Positions 28,869 to 37,915 are shown, counted from the stretch's first letter. The stretch: DNA of 64,000 bases from Serratia liquefaciens ATCC 27592 (GCF_000422085.1 NC_021741.1:248001-312000); one strand, 5' to 3'. The notes: a model not told the origin generated them from the sequence alone. Made by a program: numbers and translations.

Positions 28869-29492
28869 ATGTCCCTCTTGTCTGCCCGTTATTTATTACC
28901 CACCGCCGCGTTGTTGCTGATTGCATTGCTGATTTACAGCGGTGTTAACCCTTATGATCGAGTGACCTGGCTGATGGAAGTCATGCCGGTTGTGGTAGCG
29001 CTGATAGTATTGTGGCTGACCCGGCGTCGTTATCCGCTCACTCCATTGTTGTATCAGCTGATTTTTCTCCACGCGTTAATTTTGATTTTTGGTGGCATGT
29101 ATAGCTATGCGCGCGTGCCTGCCGGGTTTTATGTGCAGGAATGGCTGGGGTTGGGGCGTAACCCGTACGACAAGCTCGGGCACTTTTTCCAGGGGCTGGT
29201 TCCAGCGCTGGTGGCGCGGGAAATCCTGCTGCGTGGGGGCTATGTCCGAGGCCGGAAAATGTTGGGTTTCGTAGTGTGCTGCATTGCGCTGGCCATCAGT
29301 GCTGTTTATGAACTGATCGAATGGTGGGCCGCATTGGCGTTGGGACAAGGCGCCGATGAGTTTCTGGGAACACAGGGCGACCCATGGGATACCCAGTCTG
29401 ACATGTTCTGTGCCCTGTTGGGGGCGGCATGGGGACTGTTGCTGTTCGGCCGTCGACAGGATCGGCAACTTGCTGGTTTAAGCGCGAAATAG
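28869..29492 (+). CDS. yjdF: DUF2238 inner-membrane protein YjdF
   Basis: Encodes 207 residues with about six membrane segments. Family stretches are GGMYSYARVPAGFYVQEW, NPYDKLGHFFQGLVPAL and ISAVYELIEWWAA, followed by DEFLGTQGDPWDTQSDM. The conserved His, Asp and Glu residues at membrane borders suggest an enzyme or transporter, but the function is unknown. It should not be confused with the unrelated YjdF riboswitch-associated protein of Bacillus. It lies divergent from the ActS-like gene and 70 bases before the TSUP gene, possibly in one transcript. Confidence 0.85.
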   Translation: MSLLSARYLLPTAALLLIALLIYSGVNPYDRVTWLMEVMPVVVALIVLWLTRRRYPLTPLLYQLIFLHALILIFGGMYSYARVPAGFYVQEWLGLGRNPYDKLGHFFQGLVPALVAREILLRGGYVRGRKMLGFVVCCIALAISAVYELIEWWAALALGQGADEFLGTQGDPWDTQSDMFCALLGAAWGLLLFGRRQDRQLAGLSAK

Positions 29493-29565
29493 CGTTCCTC
29501 CGTTTATCAACTAAAGTATTAGGTTTTAGCCTGCAGCTCGCTTCGGGGTAATGGAGTAGGCGGAA

Positions 29566-30318
29566 ATGGATATGCAAGAAACCTTAACGCTCTCAAGCTA
29601 TCTGGTACTGGCCGCCACCTTGCTGGTGGCCTATGTCATTTTCGGCATTGCCGGTTTTGGCTCGGCGTTGGTCGCCAGTCCGGTGATGGCGCTTTATATT
29701 CCGGTAGCGAAAATTGTTCCTTTGCTGGCGCTGCTGGACATGTGCGCGGCCATTGTTAACGTCAGCCGTGATGGTCGCAATGCACAATGGGCAGAATTAA
29801 AACGGCTGATCCCGGTGATGATTATCGGCAGCCTTGTGGGCGCGGCGATCCTGCTGAAAACCCGGCCGGATATTCTCTTGTTGGCGTTGGGTATTTTTGT
29901 GGTGCTCTATGCTCTCTATTCGCTCAGCGGTTTAAAACCCGATCGGCACTTTTCGCCCAAGGCTTCGGTGCCTTTTGGCCTGGTGGGCGGGATTTTCAGC
30001 GCATTATTCGGCAGCGGCGGCTTTATCTATGCCATCTATCTCAGCGGTCGTATTGAGAAGAAAGAGGCTTTCCGGATGACTCAAACCACACTTATCGGCA
30101 TGAGTACGCTGACGCGGGTGGTTATTTTCACCTTTGCCGGTGTTTATCTGGACATTGATTTATTGCTACTGGCATTGGTGCTGCTGCCGGGGATGTTGGT
30201 GGGGATTACCCTGGGGCGTCATTTCACTTTGAAAATGTCACGTGAGCAATTCATGAAGCTAATCAATGTGATTTTGTTAGCCTCGGGTACCGTGCTGATG
30301 GTTAAGTACTTCAGTTGA
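29566..30318 (+). CDS. TSUP (TauE/SafE) family anion permease
   Basis: Encodes 250 residues with about eight membrane segments. Two inverted-repeat family motifs are visible: IFGIAGFGSALVASPVMAL near the start and GLVGGIFSALFGSGGFIYA in the second half. TSUP members export or import sulfite, sulfoacetate, thiosulfate and similar anions. The substrate here cannot be told; there is no sulfur gene nearby. It is the last gene before the AT-rich fimbrial region. Confidence 0.85.
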   Translation: MDMQETLTLSSYLVLAATLLVAYVIFGIAGFGSALVASPVMALYIPVAKIVPLLALLDMCAAIVNVSRDGRNAQWAELKRLIPVMIIGSLVGAAILLKTRPDILLLALGIFVVLYALYSLSGLKPDRHFSPKASVPFGLVGGIFSALFGSGGFIYAIYLSGRIEKKEAFRMTQTTLIGMSTLTRVVIFTFAGVYLDIDLLLLALVLLPGMLVGITLGRHFTLKMSREQFMKLINVILLASGTVLMVKYFS

Positions 30319-30850
30319 CATGCTGCCGGGGCGAGTGGCGACCGATCCCGCCTGCCATGTGGGCATTTTGCTCTGATTTTAGAGGATTAATTCAAATTTA
30401 TAGGCTTTGTGTTCCAGGTTAGCGCTATCCTCGCTTAACTTAGCGTTTTCCTCTTGTTTAGATTAACTCTGCGATGCAAGGCATCGCAATATTAATTTAT
30501 TTCTTTTATTGCAGGTTTATTCGTGTGAATTGACGCCATTATGAATAATTTTCTTTTTTCGCGGCTATCTGTGATGTAATATTTTCTGGTGATTTTGAGT
30601 AGGGGTAGAGTTTTTATTTAAGTGAATGGGTGTGTGCGATTTTTTATTTTTTTTCGATAAATCACCTTTCTAATGATTCTTTAATAGGTGTGTTCTTTCT
30701 TTTTTCATAATTTCTCATCCTGTCTTTCGTTAAATACCTATTTAAAATATACGAAGCAATTCAATTATTGAATTTATGAGGGCGATTATTTTTTTGCCCT
30801 TTATCGGGTTGCGAGCGCGATGGTTCACTGATGACTAAGGATGGAGCTTC
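30319..30850. promoter_or_regulatory. AT-rich upstream region of the first fimbrial unit
   Basis: About 530 bases without genes. A perfect hairpin, TGCGATGC-AAG-GCATCGCA, lies at 30470-30488, followed by a stretch (about 30520-30620) resembling the region before the second adhesin. A 17-bp palindrome, AATTCAATTATTGAATT, lies at 30758-30774, 77 bases before the first pilin ATG. These are candidate regulator sites; no regulator gene is nearby. Confidence 0.5.
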
Positions 30851-31420
30851 ATGAATAAACAGGCAATGTGGGAGAGGATATGGTCGGCTGAATGCCTGTC
30901 CAAATGCACCCGAGCCTTGCACCTGACCTTGGGGGGAGCGCTGCTGGTAGCCTGCGGTCTGTTTTTCTCCCCGCCGACGTTGGCCAAAATGGATGCGACC
31001 GACGTCAAAATCAATATCACCGGAACCGTGGTCGCCAATGGCCGCTGTAATTTCGCGGGTGGCAGCCCGATAACTGTGGAATACGGCGATGTATTTATCA
31101 GCGAAATTGTCGGCGACAAATATCGCCAACCATTGAATTACAACATCTCTTGTTCCGGAGATGCCGGTGGTAAAACCATCCAATTGCAACTGGACGGCTC
31201 CGGTGCGGATTTTGACGGCACCTTGTTAAGTACCAATGCGAAAGGCTTGGGTATCAAACTGCTACGGGACAACAACCCGATGGTGCCGGGACGTTGGTAT
31301 GACCTTAACCCCTCTTCACCACCAAAGCTGGAAGGGGTTCTGGTGAAGCAAGGTGGTGCCGAATTTAATAACGGCCAGGAGTTCAGTGCCTCTGCCACCC
31401 TCAAGGTAGCTTACAACTAA
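30851..31420 (+). CDS. Fimbrial minor subunit-like protein (pilin fold), first of the unit
   Basis: Encodes 189 residues. An unusually long N-terminal region precedes a hydrophobic segment (about residues 24-42) and a cleavage-like site around PTLAKM. The mature part begins with INITGTVVANGRCNF, the chaperone-usher pilin pattern, has a second cysteine in YNISCSG for the usual disulfide, and ends with FSASATLKVAYN, the C-terminal strand recognised by the chaperone (penultimate aromatic). It resembles PapF/MrpF-type adaptor subunits. It is followed closely by a second pilin and an adhesin, but no chaperone or usher is present. Confidence 0.8.
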   Translation: MNKQAMWERIWSAECLSKCTRALHLTLGGALLVACGLFFSPPTLAKMDATDVKINITGTVVANGRCNFAGGSPITVEYGDVFISEIVGDKYRQPLNYNISCSGDAGGKTIQLQLDGSGADFDGTLLSTNAKGLGIKLLRDNNPMVPGRWYDLNPSSPPKLEGVLVKQGGAEFNNGQEFSASATLKVAYN

Positions 31421-31431
31421 GGATGCCTGGG

Positions 31432-31959
31432 ATGACAACCAAACGATTACCGATTAGCGGCAAAATGTCCGCACTTTCTATGGCGGTGGTACTCCTCTTG
31501 AACAGCGCGATTATGACCGCGGCGAAGGCGGCCCAAACAGGCGACAGTAAACGAGTGAACTTTCACGGCACATTAAAGAAGAAGCCTTGCCATATCGCCA
31601 ACGATCAGAACATTGACGTGTACTTCGAAAAAGTAGGGGTCAAGCGGGTGGATGGCCAACGCTATATGCAGCCGGTGCCCTATACCCTGAGCTGCGATGA
31701 GGTTGATCCATCCTGGATGTTAATGCTGTCAGTGCGGGGGATACCCACGGGGTTTGAGGACACCGCGCTGCAGACCAATGCGAATGGGCTGGGGATCCGT
31801 ATCTTACAGGACGGCAAACAGATGCAGATTAATAAACCGATTGCCATTAGCTACGGCAGCCCGCCGATGCTGCAGGCAGTACCGGTACAGCAGAGTGGGG
31901 TGAAGTTGTCGGAGCAGACTTTCAGCGCTACGGCCACCCTGATGGCGGAGTATCAGTGA
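31432..31959 (+). CDS. Fimbrial minor subunit-like protein, second of the unit
   Basis: Encodes 175 residues. The start at 31432 is preferred over 31423 because AAGGA lies eight bases upstream. A signal peptide ends near AAKAAQ. The mature pilin has VNFHGTLKKKPCHIAND and YTLSCDEVD (disulfide pair) and ends FSATATLMAEYQ with the donor-strand pattern. It shares the layout YxQPxxYxxSC and TNAxGLGIxxLxD with the gene before it, so the two are diverged paralogues, as adaptor subunits often are. It starts 11 bases after the first pilin stop. Confidence 0.8.
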   Translation: MTTKRLPISGKMSALSMAVVLLLNSAIMTAAKAAQTGDSKRVNFHGTLKKKPCHIANDQNIDVYFEKVGVKRVDGQRYMQPVPYTLSCDEVDPSWMLMLSVRGIPTGFEDTALQTNANGLGIRILQDGKQMQINKPIAISYGSPPMLQAVPVQQSGVKLSEQTFSATATLMAEYQ

Positions 31960-32028
31960 GAGACGGTTGTGAAAACATCACACTGGCTGGCAAGGGATTC
32001 TTAAAGTGTAGCAGGCAGGTAATCAATT

Positions 32029-33045
32029 ATGATCACAGCACAGGCAGAGAAAAGCATTGTCTATGATATGCAACCCTCTTTCCGGTACGGGCGGAAATTA
32101 TCTCCATTTGTAGGTTTTTTGGTTTGCATTTTGTGGAGTGGTAGCACGAGTGCATTTACCTGTTTTGGACCTGCTGGGCAATTAGGGTGGTCTGGTGGGG
32201 TTTCGAATATCAACGTGATAGTCGGGCCTAAACTTCATGAAGGGAAAAATACGATTGTTAATTTGGATGGGCAAGTTGCATGTCAAAATGATGTGCGCGA
32301 TCCAAATTGGATCGATTATTTATGGGTAGACCCGGGTAAAGTCTCGTTAAACCCGGCCATTTTTAATGATCTAGCTGGTGGGATTACAGTATATGGTCGG
32401 GATTACGCCTTACCGACACCTGAGATAAAAATTTTTGAGCAAATAGGGTGGTTAGGCGCAGGTGTAACAAGGAAAGCAGTACCTGTTTCAATGTACTTCA
32501 ACTTAAAAAGCGCTGGTTCGCAGTTGTATATCAAAAAAGGTGATTATCTTGGAGAGATAGGCTTGATTCAAGGACAAAATCAAAACTCAAATAGAGTACG
32601 TTATATCTGGCGTCTTTATGCATTGAATCAGATAGAAATTAACACCTCAAGCTGCTCTGTGAGCACCGGCGATCCCATCAATATCAGCTTTGGTGAGGTG
32701 GAACGTATGGATTTGAAAGTGTCCGGGACTGGAAATAACACAATAAAGAGATCTTTCGGTATTTCATGTACCGGCTCCGTTCCCGTGAACTTTAATATAC
32801 GGATGAATTCTTCTCCGGCTACGTGGAACGGCGATGCGGTTCAGACCAGCAATAGCAATGTAGGTGTAGTCGTCCTTTGGGGAACGAATGTTATGACTAA
32901 TGGCAGCACCCAGAGTTTAAGAGTCAATGGCAGTGCGACTACTACACTGAGTTTTACCCCGGTACGTCCAGCAAGTATATTACCAGAAAAAATATCTACA
33001 GGTGCTTTCACTGCTTCAGCTACCTTGATTTTATCCCAACAATAA
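32029..33045 (+). CDS. Two-domain fimbrial tip adhesin-like protein 1
   Basis: Encodes 338 residues. A signal peptide-like segment ends near STSAFT. Residues about 40-210 form a variable N-terminal domain with one cysteine pair (FTCFG and VACQND), consistent with a receptor-binding domain. Residues about 213-338 form a pilin domain: SCSVSTGDPINISFGEVERMD, FGISCTGS and the C-terminal FTASATLILSQQ. This resembles FimH-like tip adhesins in plan only; I do not recognise the binding domain. Several starts are possible (32029, 32068); the hydrophobic segment begins only near residue 27, so the shorter start may be true. Base composition is more AT-rich than in neighbours. Confidence 0.72.
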   Translation: MITAQAEKSIVYDMQPSFRYGRKLSPFVGFLVCILWSGSTSAFTCFGPAGQLGWSGGVSNINVIVGPKLHEGKNTIVNLDGQVACQNDVRDPNWIDYLWVDPGKVSLNPAIFNDLAGGITVYGRDYALPTPEIKIFEQIGWLGAGVTRKAVPVSMYFNLKSAGSQLYIKKGDYLGEIGLIQGQNQNSNRVRYIWRLYALNQIEINTSSCSVSTGDPINISFGEVERMDLKVSGTGNNTIKRSFGISCTGSVPVNFNIRMNSSPATWNGDAVQTSNSNVGVVVLWGTNVMTNGSTQSLRVNGSATTTLSFTPVRPASILPEKISTGAFTASATLILSQQ

Positions 33046-33097
33046 TTTATATCATTGCGATATACCATCGTTTTAATATTTAGATACCAAATAATTC

Positions 33098-33132
33098 CTA
33101 TAAAAAAGGCCCGCAAGGGTTTTTTTTATAGG
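33098..33132 (+). terminator. Terminator after adhesin 1
   Basis: A long inverted repeat: CCTATAAAAAA and TTTTTTTATAGG flank GGCCC-GCAA-GGG-like sequence, with a run of eight T. It separates the first fimbrial unit from the second. Confidence 0.75.
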
Positions 33133-33669
33133 AACATCTGTCTACATATTCTTATGAATATGGTGTGTCAAACCTTACTCATCCCCGCTGATTAAAACTC
33201 GCAAAATTTCATCCTATATGGGTGCGATGACTTTCGTCAATGCTTTCAATGTATCACAGCAAAGTTCTCTAAGTTCGCCACGTTGCTGATTGTTAATTTA
33301 ACTTGCGAGTTGTTACGATCTTAACTGTGGCTAATGCTGCTTGATGTGGCATTATCATCTTTGTTTTTAATTTATTGCGACGATAATAGTCGCAATATAA
33401 GAATGTATCTATCCTTGCAGGTCTATTAATTTGAATAGCTTTCAATGTGGGTAATTTTCTTTTGTTATCTTTATCTGCAATGTAGTATTCATAAGTGATA
33501 TGGGTAGTTTGGCAATGGCTCTTGTTTTTATTTTAATTAAATTGATTTGATACGTCGTGTAGGTGAGGGTTCTGTATGCGTATTTAATAGATAACTATAA
33601 ATTTTTACCCATATCGAGAACACCGTCGTTTGCAGTGTGTGGACTGGAACTAAGGGAAATAAGCTAACA
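33133..33669. promoter_or_regulatory. AT-rich upstream region of the second adhesin
   Basis: About 540 bases without a supported gene. A perfect inverted repeat, ATTGCGAC-(7)-GTCGCAAT, lies at 33374-33396. About 25 bases further on, the stretch starting TTGCAGGTCTATTAATTTGA and continuing past TAATTTTCTTTT to TGTAGTATT parallels the region before the first fimbrial unit in order and wording. This suggests that the two upstream regions are duplicates. Confidence 0.5.
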
Positions 33670-34584
33670 ATGAATACATGGAGAACGGTCATGTTGGGCT
33701 GCGCTGTCGCGTCGCTAATCATCCTATGCAGTTTTTATGTAAATGCGAGCCCATTGCTTGCACGCTGTACTGGCCCAGGTGGATATTGCAGCGCCGGTAG
33801 TGATGTCATTATTACCTATAACAATGGTGGTAACCTTTTAATAAACAAAAATCGGCGCTTTCCTGTCGTCCCTTCAATGGTTGTTGTTGGTTACTGTAAT
33901 AAAAGTTCCGGCGGGCTGGCTGGTCATTGTGATTATATGAAAAGTACGGATATCGGAAGCAATATGGTAGACGGTAGCCACCCGTGGATAGAAACAGTTT
34001 CTATGGCTACTGGGACATTTCGTATGCCAGCCGTCACGGTGCCTGACCTGGGATACGGATATTGTGTGAGCGCGTGGGTTCGTCGCTCAGCAGGAACTGG
34101 AGATGCGCTCTCTTGGGGAGATAACTATTACTCTGACTCTGATTACGCACTCTGTTCCGGAGATGCTCCCCCGCCACCGCCGCCTAATCTTTGTTATGTT
34201 AATAGCGGAAACCCGGTTGAGGTAGCATTCGGCAATGTGGAGCGGATGGATATAGGCACTTCGCCAGGGGGCGCTTATGACAGACAAAAAGCGTTAACCG
34301 TAAATTGTATGGGGACAGGCACTCATGGCATCAACGTCAGGCTTAATATGTCGCCGACTAACTGGTCGTCGTCGCAGATTGCTACAAGCAACGGTACTTT
34401 GGGCGTGAGTGTATCGGCAGATGGCAAGACACTGAGTAATAATGACAGTTTTAACCTGTCGGTTAACGGTAGCACCACTTCAACGCTGACATTCTCACTG
34501 CTGCGCGATCCCAACAAAACGGCGACCGAGATTGCCACCGGTGCATTTAATGCGTCAGCATCGCTGATTGTGACGGAACCTTAG
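33670..34584 (+). CDS. Two-domain fimbrial tip adhesin-like protein 2
   Basis: Encodes about 304 residues. The start at 33670 is preferred to an upstream GTG at 33637. A signal segment ends near YVNASP. The N-terminal domain (to about residue 170) holds six cysteines, for example ARCTGPGGYC, GYCNKSSGG, GHCDYM and GYGYCVSAW. A proline run (PPPPPP) links it to a C-terminal pilin domain that is clearly related to that of adhesin 1 (FGNVERMD, LRDPNKTATEIATGAFNASASLIV). The N-domain is unlike that of adhesin 1. It is a single-gene unit with no chaperone or usher around. Confidence 0.72.
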   Translation: MNTWRTVMLGCAVASLIILCSFYVNASPLLARCTGPGGYCSAGSDVIITYNNGGNLLINKNRRFPVVPSMVVVGYCNKSSGGLAGHCDYMKSTDIGSNMVDGSHPWIETVSMATGTFRMPAVTVPDLGYGYCVSAWVRRSAGTGDALSWGDNYYSDSDYALCSGDAPPPPPPNLCYVNSGNPVEVAFGNVERMDIGTSPGGAYDRQKALTVNCMGTGTHGINVRLNMSPTNWSSSQIATSNGTLGVSVSADGKTLSNNDSFNLSVNGSTTSTLTFSLLRDPNKTATEIATGAFNASASLIVTEP

Positions 34585-34608
34585 AAAGATTTAGGGTGGA
34601 TATGATAA

Positions 34609-34704
34609 GGCGCTAACTGCGCCCGATTAAGAAAAGCAGCATCTGTGAAACGTCTTTCTGGCCGATGACGGCGGTGGCGCGGTTGGCCCTCAATGATGAG
34701 GGCC
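34609..34704. terminator. Two hairpins between adhesin 2 and torD
   Basis: GGCGC-TAACT-GCGCC at 34609-34623 and GGCCCTCA-ATGA-TGAGGGCC at 34685-34704 are perfect, but neither has a T run on the expected side. They sit between convergent genes and may act as transcription end points or 3' stabilisers. Confidence 0.4.
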
Positions 34705-34714
34705 GGGTCGTGAT

Positions 34715-35356
34715 TTACTGCATAGGCGTGCTGGCATCAAGGCGCATTAGTGCGAGCAGTAAGCCGCTGAGCGCGGCATAGAAACCAAAGTTATCGTTAC
34801 TGCTGCAGCGTTGAGTAAACTCCGGCAGCCAACTCATGCAATGCACTAATGCTTCGCTACGCAGCTCTAGTAGCTCCCTGCGTTCATCCCCAGCTTCTGT
34901 TAACGCGAAATTAAGGTGACTTAACAGTTCAACAACCAGAGCTAAATGGTCTTCCGGTTCGCCAAAGGAATTCGCCACCGCCATGCCCGATTGTGCCAAC
35001 AGCGCTTTCATTTGCGCGCTGGGTTCCTGCTTAAAACGCGAAGATTCCAACTGATAACAAGAGGAATAGGGTAACGCAGCGGATTTCTCCGTCATTAAGA
35101 ACAGCCCGGCAAAGTCGGCGGCCAGTTCCAACCGGGCATCGGGCCGCTGCTGCAGAGTTTGGACTGCCTGTTTGAACTGGACTACCGGTGTCGTAAGCGC
35201 CGGGATGAGTTCAAGTACCGCCAACCAAGCAACCAGCTCAGGGCTGGTCAGTTCTGCAATCTGCACGTCGCTCAGCTCGCGGGCGAAACTGCCGGATAGC
35301 CAGGCATAGAGGCATGCGTAATGCGGGCTTTCCAACCCTGGAACCTGATCTTGCAT
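34715..35356 (-). CDS. torD: TorA-specific chaperone TorD
   Basis: Encodes 213 residues, all-helical in character. TorD binds the twin-arginine signal and core of apo-TorA, protects it and helps insertion of the molybdenum cofactor before Tat export. Family stretches are PHYACLYAWLSGSFARELSD, LPYSSCYQLES and the conserved EPEDHLALVVELLSHL. It is the last gene of torCAD and starts 12 bases after torA. The order and lengths match E. coli. Confidence 0.94.
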   Translation of the reverse strand: MQDQVPGLESPHYACLYAWLSGSFARELSDVQIAELTSPELVAWLAVLELIPALTTPVVQFKQAVQTLQQRPDARLELAADFAGLFLMTEKSAALPYSSCYQLESSRFKQEPSAQMKALLAQSGMAVANSFGEPEDHLALVVELLSHLNFALTEAGDERRELLELRSEALVHCMSWLPEFTQRCSSNDNFGFYAALSGLLLALMRLDASTPMQ

Positions 35357-35368
35357 AGAGCCTTCTCC

Positions 35369-37903
35369 TTACTGCGGCATGTTTGCTGGCGTCATCGATA
35401 CATAGTCGCATCGAGCGACCATTTCGAACGGGCCATCAAACGCGGTAACGGGTTCGATTTTGCCATTAAAGCGTTCAATCTCAACGAGGGCCGTATGGGC
35501 GCTGGTCGCCTGAGCCAGTTCGGATGAGCCGATGTCCAACGTCAACACGTTTGGATTACCGTATTTGCACAGTGTGCCTGCCACGCCACCGCGTTCAGGA
35601 TCGTACCAGGCACCTTCATGGATGCGGATCACGCCCGGCGAATAGCGATCTGAAACTACAGCGCCGGCTAAAACCTGGCCACGTGCGTTAAATACTCGTA
35701 CAACATCGCCATTATTGATGCCGCGAGCAATAGCGTCCTGTGGGCTGATAAATACCGGCTCCTTGCCCGCGACGCTGTACTGCGCACGCAAGGTTTCAGA
35801 TTCACACAGCTGTGAGTGCAGTCGGAAATCGGGATGCACCGACTGCAAATGCAGTGGATAGCTCGCTGAAAGCGGTCCGCCGTGTGAGCGTTCTGCTTTT
35901 TCAAACCACATTGGGTAACCTTTGCAGTTCTTATAATTCATATCGGCAATGCTCTTTGAGTAAATCTCGATCAGACCGCTTGGGGTACCTAAAGGCTCCA
36001 GGTCCGGATCTTGACGAAACGCCTGGTGACGCACGAACATTTCGGGATGATGGAACTCGACGTAGCCGTCACCATCCCAAAATTCATCGAATGCAGGCAA
36101 AGCCACGCCGCGTCCTTTGCCCTGGCGTGCGCCGTCCTGGTAGATACGTTTGATCCACCCCATTTCATCCAGGCCTTCGGTGAAATCACGTTCGCGATCG
36201 AACAGTTTGCAAAGTTCGCGCAGGATATCGAAGTCATTACGTGCCTCAAATTGCGGCGGTACCAGCTGTTTCATCGCGATAATGCCGCGATTGGAGTGGT
36301 TGCCAAACTGATCGAGATCGTTGCGTTCGAATTGCGTGGTGGCTGGCAGAACGATATCGGCAAAACGACAGGTTGAGGTCCACTGATTATCGATAGAAAT
36401 GACGGTTTCCAGCTTCTGCCAGCCGGCAATCATCCGGTTAACCTGCTGATGGCGATGGAACGGGTTGGTACCTGCAAATACGCACATTTTCAGCATTGGG
36501 AGCTTGACGCGTTTGCCATTCCAATCGATCTCCTTGCCCGGGTCTAGCATGGCATCGATAAAGCGCGCGATCGGAATGGTACTGCTGTAACCTTTGAAAT
36601 CCCCTTTGGCATAGCGTGCCGGTGTGTTGGTGGATCCCGAGAAACCGCTCAGGATCACTCCTTTGCGGCTTGGTGTGCCTGCGCCGTTGTAGTGCCAACC
36701 AAAACCGAACCCGCCACCAGGTAAGCCGATTTGGCCAAGCATCGCCGCCACCACTACCGTCATCCATGCCCATTGTTCACCGTGTTGCATGCGTTGCACA
36801 CACCAGCCTGCAATGATTTGCGTACGGTTGGCTGCCATTTGGCGAGCCAGTGCCCGGATGATTTCGGCATCAATACCACACAGCGCCGATGCCCATTTGG
36901 CATCTTTGGGCTGGCTGTCCGTTTGGCCCAACAAGTAAGGGAGAAACTGATCGAAGCCAACGCAATAGGTTTTGAGGAAGTGGGCATCATGCAGATTCTC
37001 GCTGTACAGTGTGTGCGCCAGCGCTAATTGCAAGGGCACATCCGTTTGCGGGTTTATTGCTATATGCTGCACATGTTCGCGACCTAAAAACTCATGGGTA
37101 GATGACACCACAGGGTCAATGCTGACGACGTTGATTTCACCTTTGGCCGCCTTGGCCTTTAGCTCGGCGTAATACTCATAGACATCATGATCTGGGCACC
37201 ACCAGTTGGCCTGCTGATTTTTGACCAGATCCGAGCCCCAGAGCACCAGCGTTTTGCTGTTTTTCAGCACCAACGGCCAGGAGGTTTGCTGTTCATATAC
37301 TTCCATTGATCCCACGACCCGCGGCAAAATCACCTGAGCGGCACCGGTTGAATAGTCACCGCCGGTACCGACAGAATCTCCGTGCAGGGCCAGCGCCCGA
37401 GCCAGCATGCCCGCGGCATTGTGGAACATGCCGGTCGATTGCCAACCGGTGCCGGATAGCAGAGCAGACGGGCCGTAGGTTTTTTGCATCCGCTCAAGCT
37501 CTTGATAGAACAGGTTCAGTGCTTCATCCCAACTTACCCGCACAAAGCGGTTATCGCCGCGCTGGGTGGTATCACTCAAATGGCGTTTGCGCAGCCAGTC
37601 AATTCTCACCATCGGGTAACGGATGCGTGCTGTGCCATGAACGTGATCGGGCAGGCCCGCAATCATTTTTGAGGGATATTTATCCATTTCAAAGGGTTTG
37701 GCGGCGATAAACCGCCCGTCCATCACGGTGGCACGGATAGCCCCCCAGTGGGAGCCGGTCAGTATGCCTTCTTGCAGGCCACCCTGGGCCAGTGCGTTTT
37801 TGGGCACTAACAGCGAAGGACCAATCATGCCAATGGCCGTTAATCCGCCAAGCTGAGCCAGAAAGCGACGGCGGGACAAGCTGATATTCTGTGATGATTT
37901 CAT
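35369..37903 (-). CDS. torA: Periplasmic trimethylamine N-oxide reductase TorA
   Basis: Encodes about 844 residues. The start at 37903 is chosen because GGGAG lies seven bases upstream; another ATG two codons earlier lies too close to it. The twin-arginine signal SRRRFLAQLGGLTAIG is followed by a cleavage-like ALAQGG. The mature enzyme is a DMSO-reductase family protein with a bis-molybdopterin guanine dinucleotide cofactor; the metal-ligand serine lies in GGDYSTGAAQ. TorA reduces TMAO to trimethylamine with electrons from TorC. It lies between torC and torD and is very close to the E. coli protein in my memory. Confidence 0.97.
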   Translation of the reverse strand: MKSSQNISLSRRRFLAQLGGLTAIGMIGPSLLVPKNALAQGGLQEGILTGSHWGAIRATVMDGRFIAAKPFEMDKYPSKMIAGLPDHVHGTARIRYPMVRIDWLRKRHLSDTTQRGDNRFVRVSWDEALNLFYQELERMQKTYGPSALLSGTGWQSTGMFHNAAGMLARALALHGDSVGTGGDYSTGAAQVILPRVVGSMEVYEQQTSWPLVLKNSKTLVLWGSDLVKNQQANWWCPDHDVYEYYAELKAKAAKGEINVVSIDPVVSSTHEFLGREHVQHIAINPQTDVPLQLALAHTLYSENLHDAHFLKTYCVGFDQFLPYLLGQTDSQPKDAKWASALCGIDAEIIRALARQMAANRTQIIAGWCVQRMQHGEQWAWMTVVVAAMLGQIGLPGGGFGFGWHYNGAGTPSRKGVILSGFSGSTNTPARYAKGDFKGYSSTIPIARFIDAMLDPGKEIDWNGKRVKLPMLKMCVFAGTNPFHRHQQVNRMIAGWQKLETVISIDNQWTSTCRFADIVLPATTQFERNDLDQFGNHSNRGIIAMKQLVPPQFEARNDFDILRELCKLFDRERDFTEGLDEMGWIKRIYQDGARQGKGRGVALPAFDEFWDGDGYVEFHHPEMFVRHQAFRQDPDLEPLGTPSGLIEIYSKSIADMNYKNCKGYPMWFEKAERSHGGPLSASYPLHLQSVHPDFRLHSQLCESETLRAQYSVAGKEPVFISPQDAIARGINNGDVVRVFNARGQVLAGAVVSDRYSPGVIRIHEGAWYDPERGGVAGTLCKYGNPNVLTLDIGSSELAQATSAHTALVEIERFNGKIEPVTAFDGPFEMVARCDYVSMTPANMPQ

Positions 37904-37915
37904 GTGCATTCTCCC

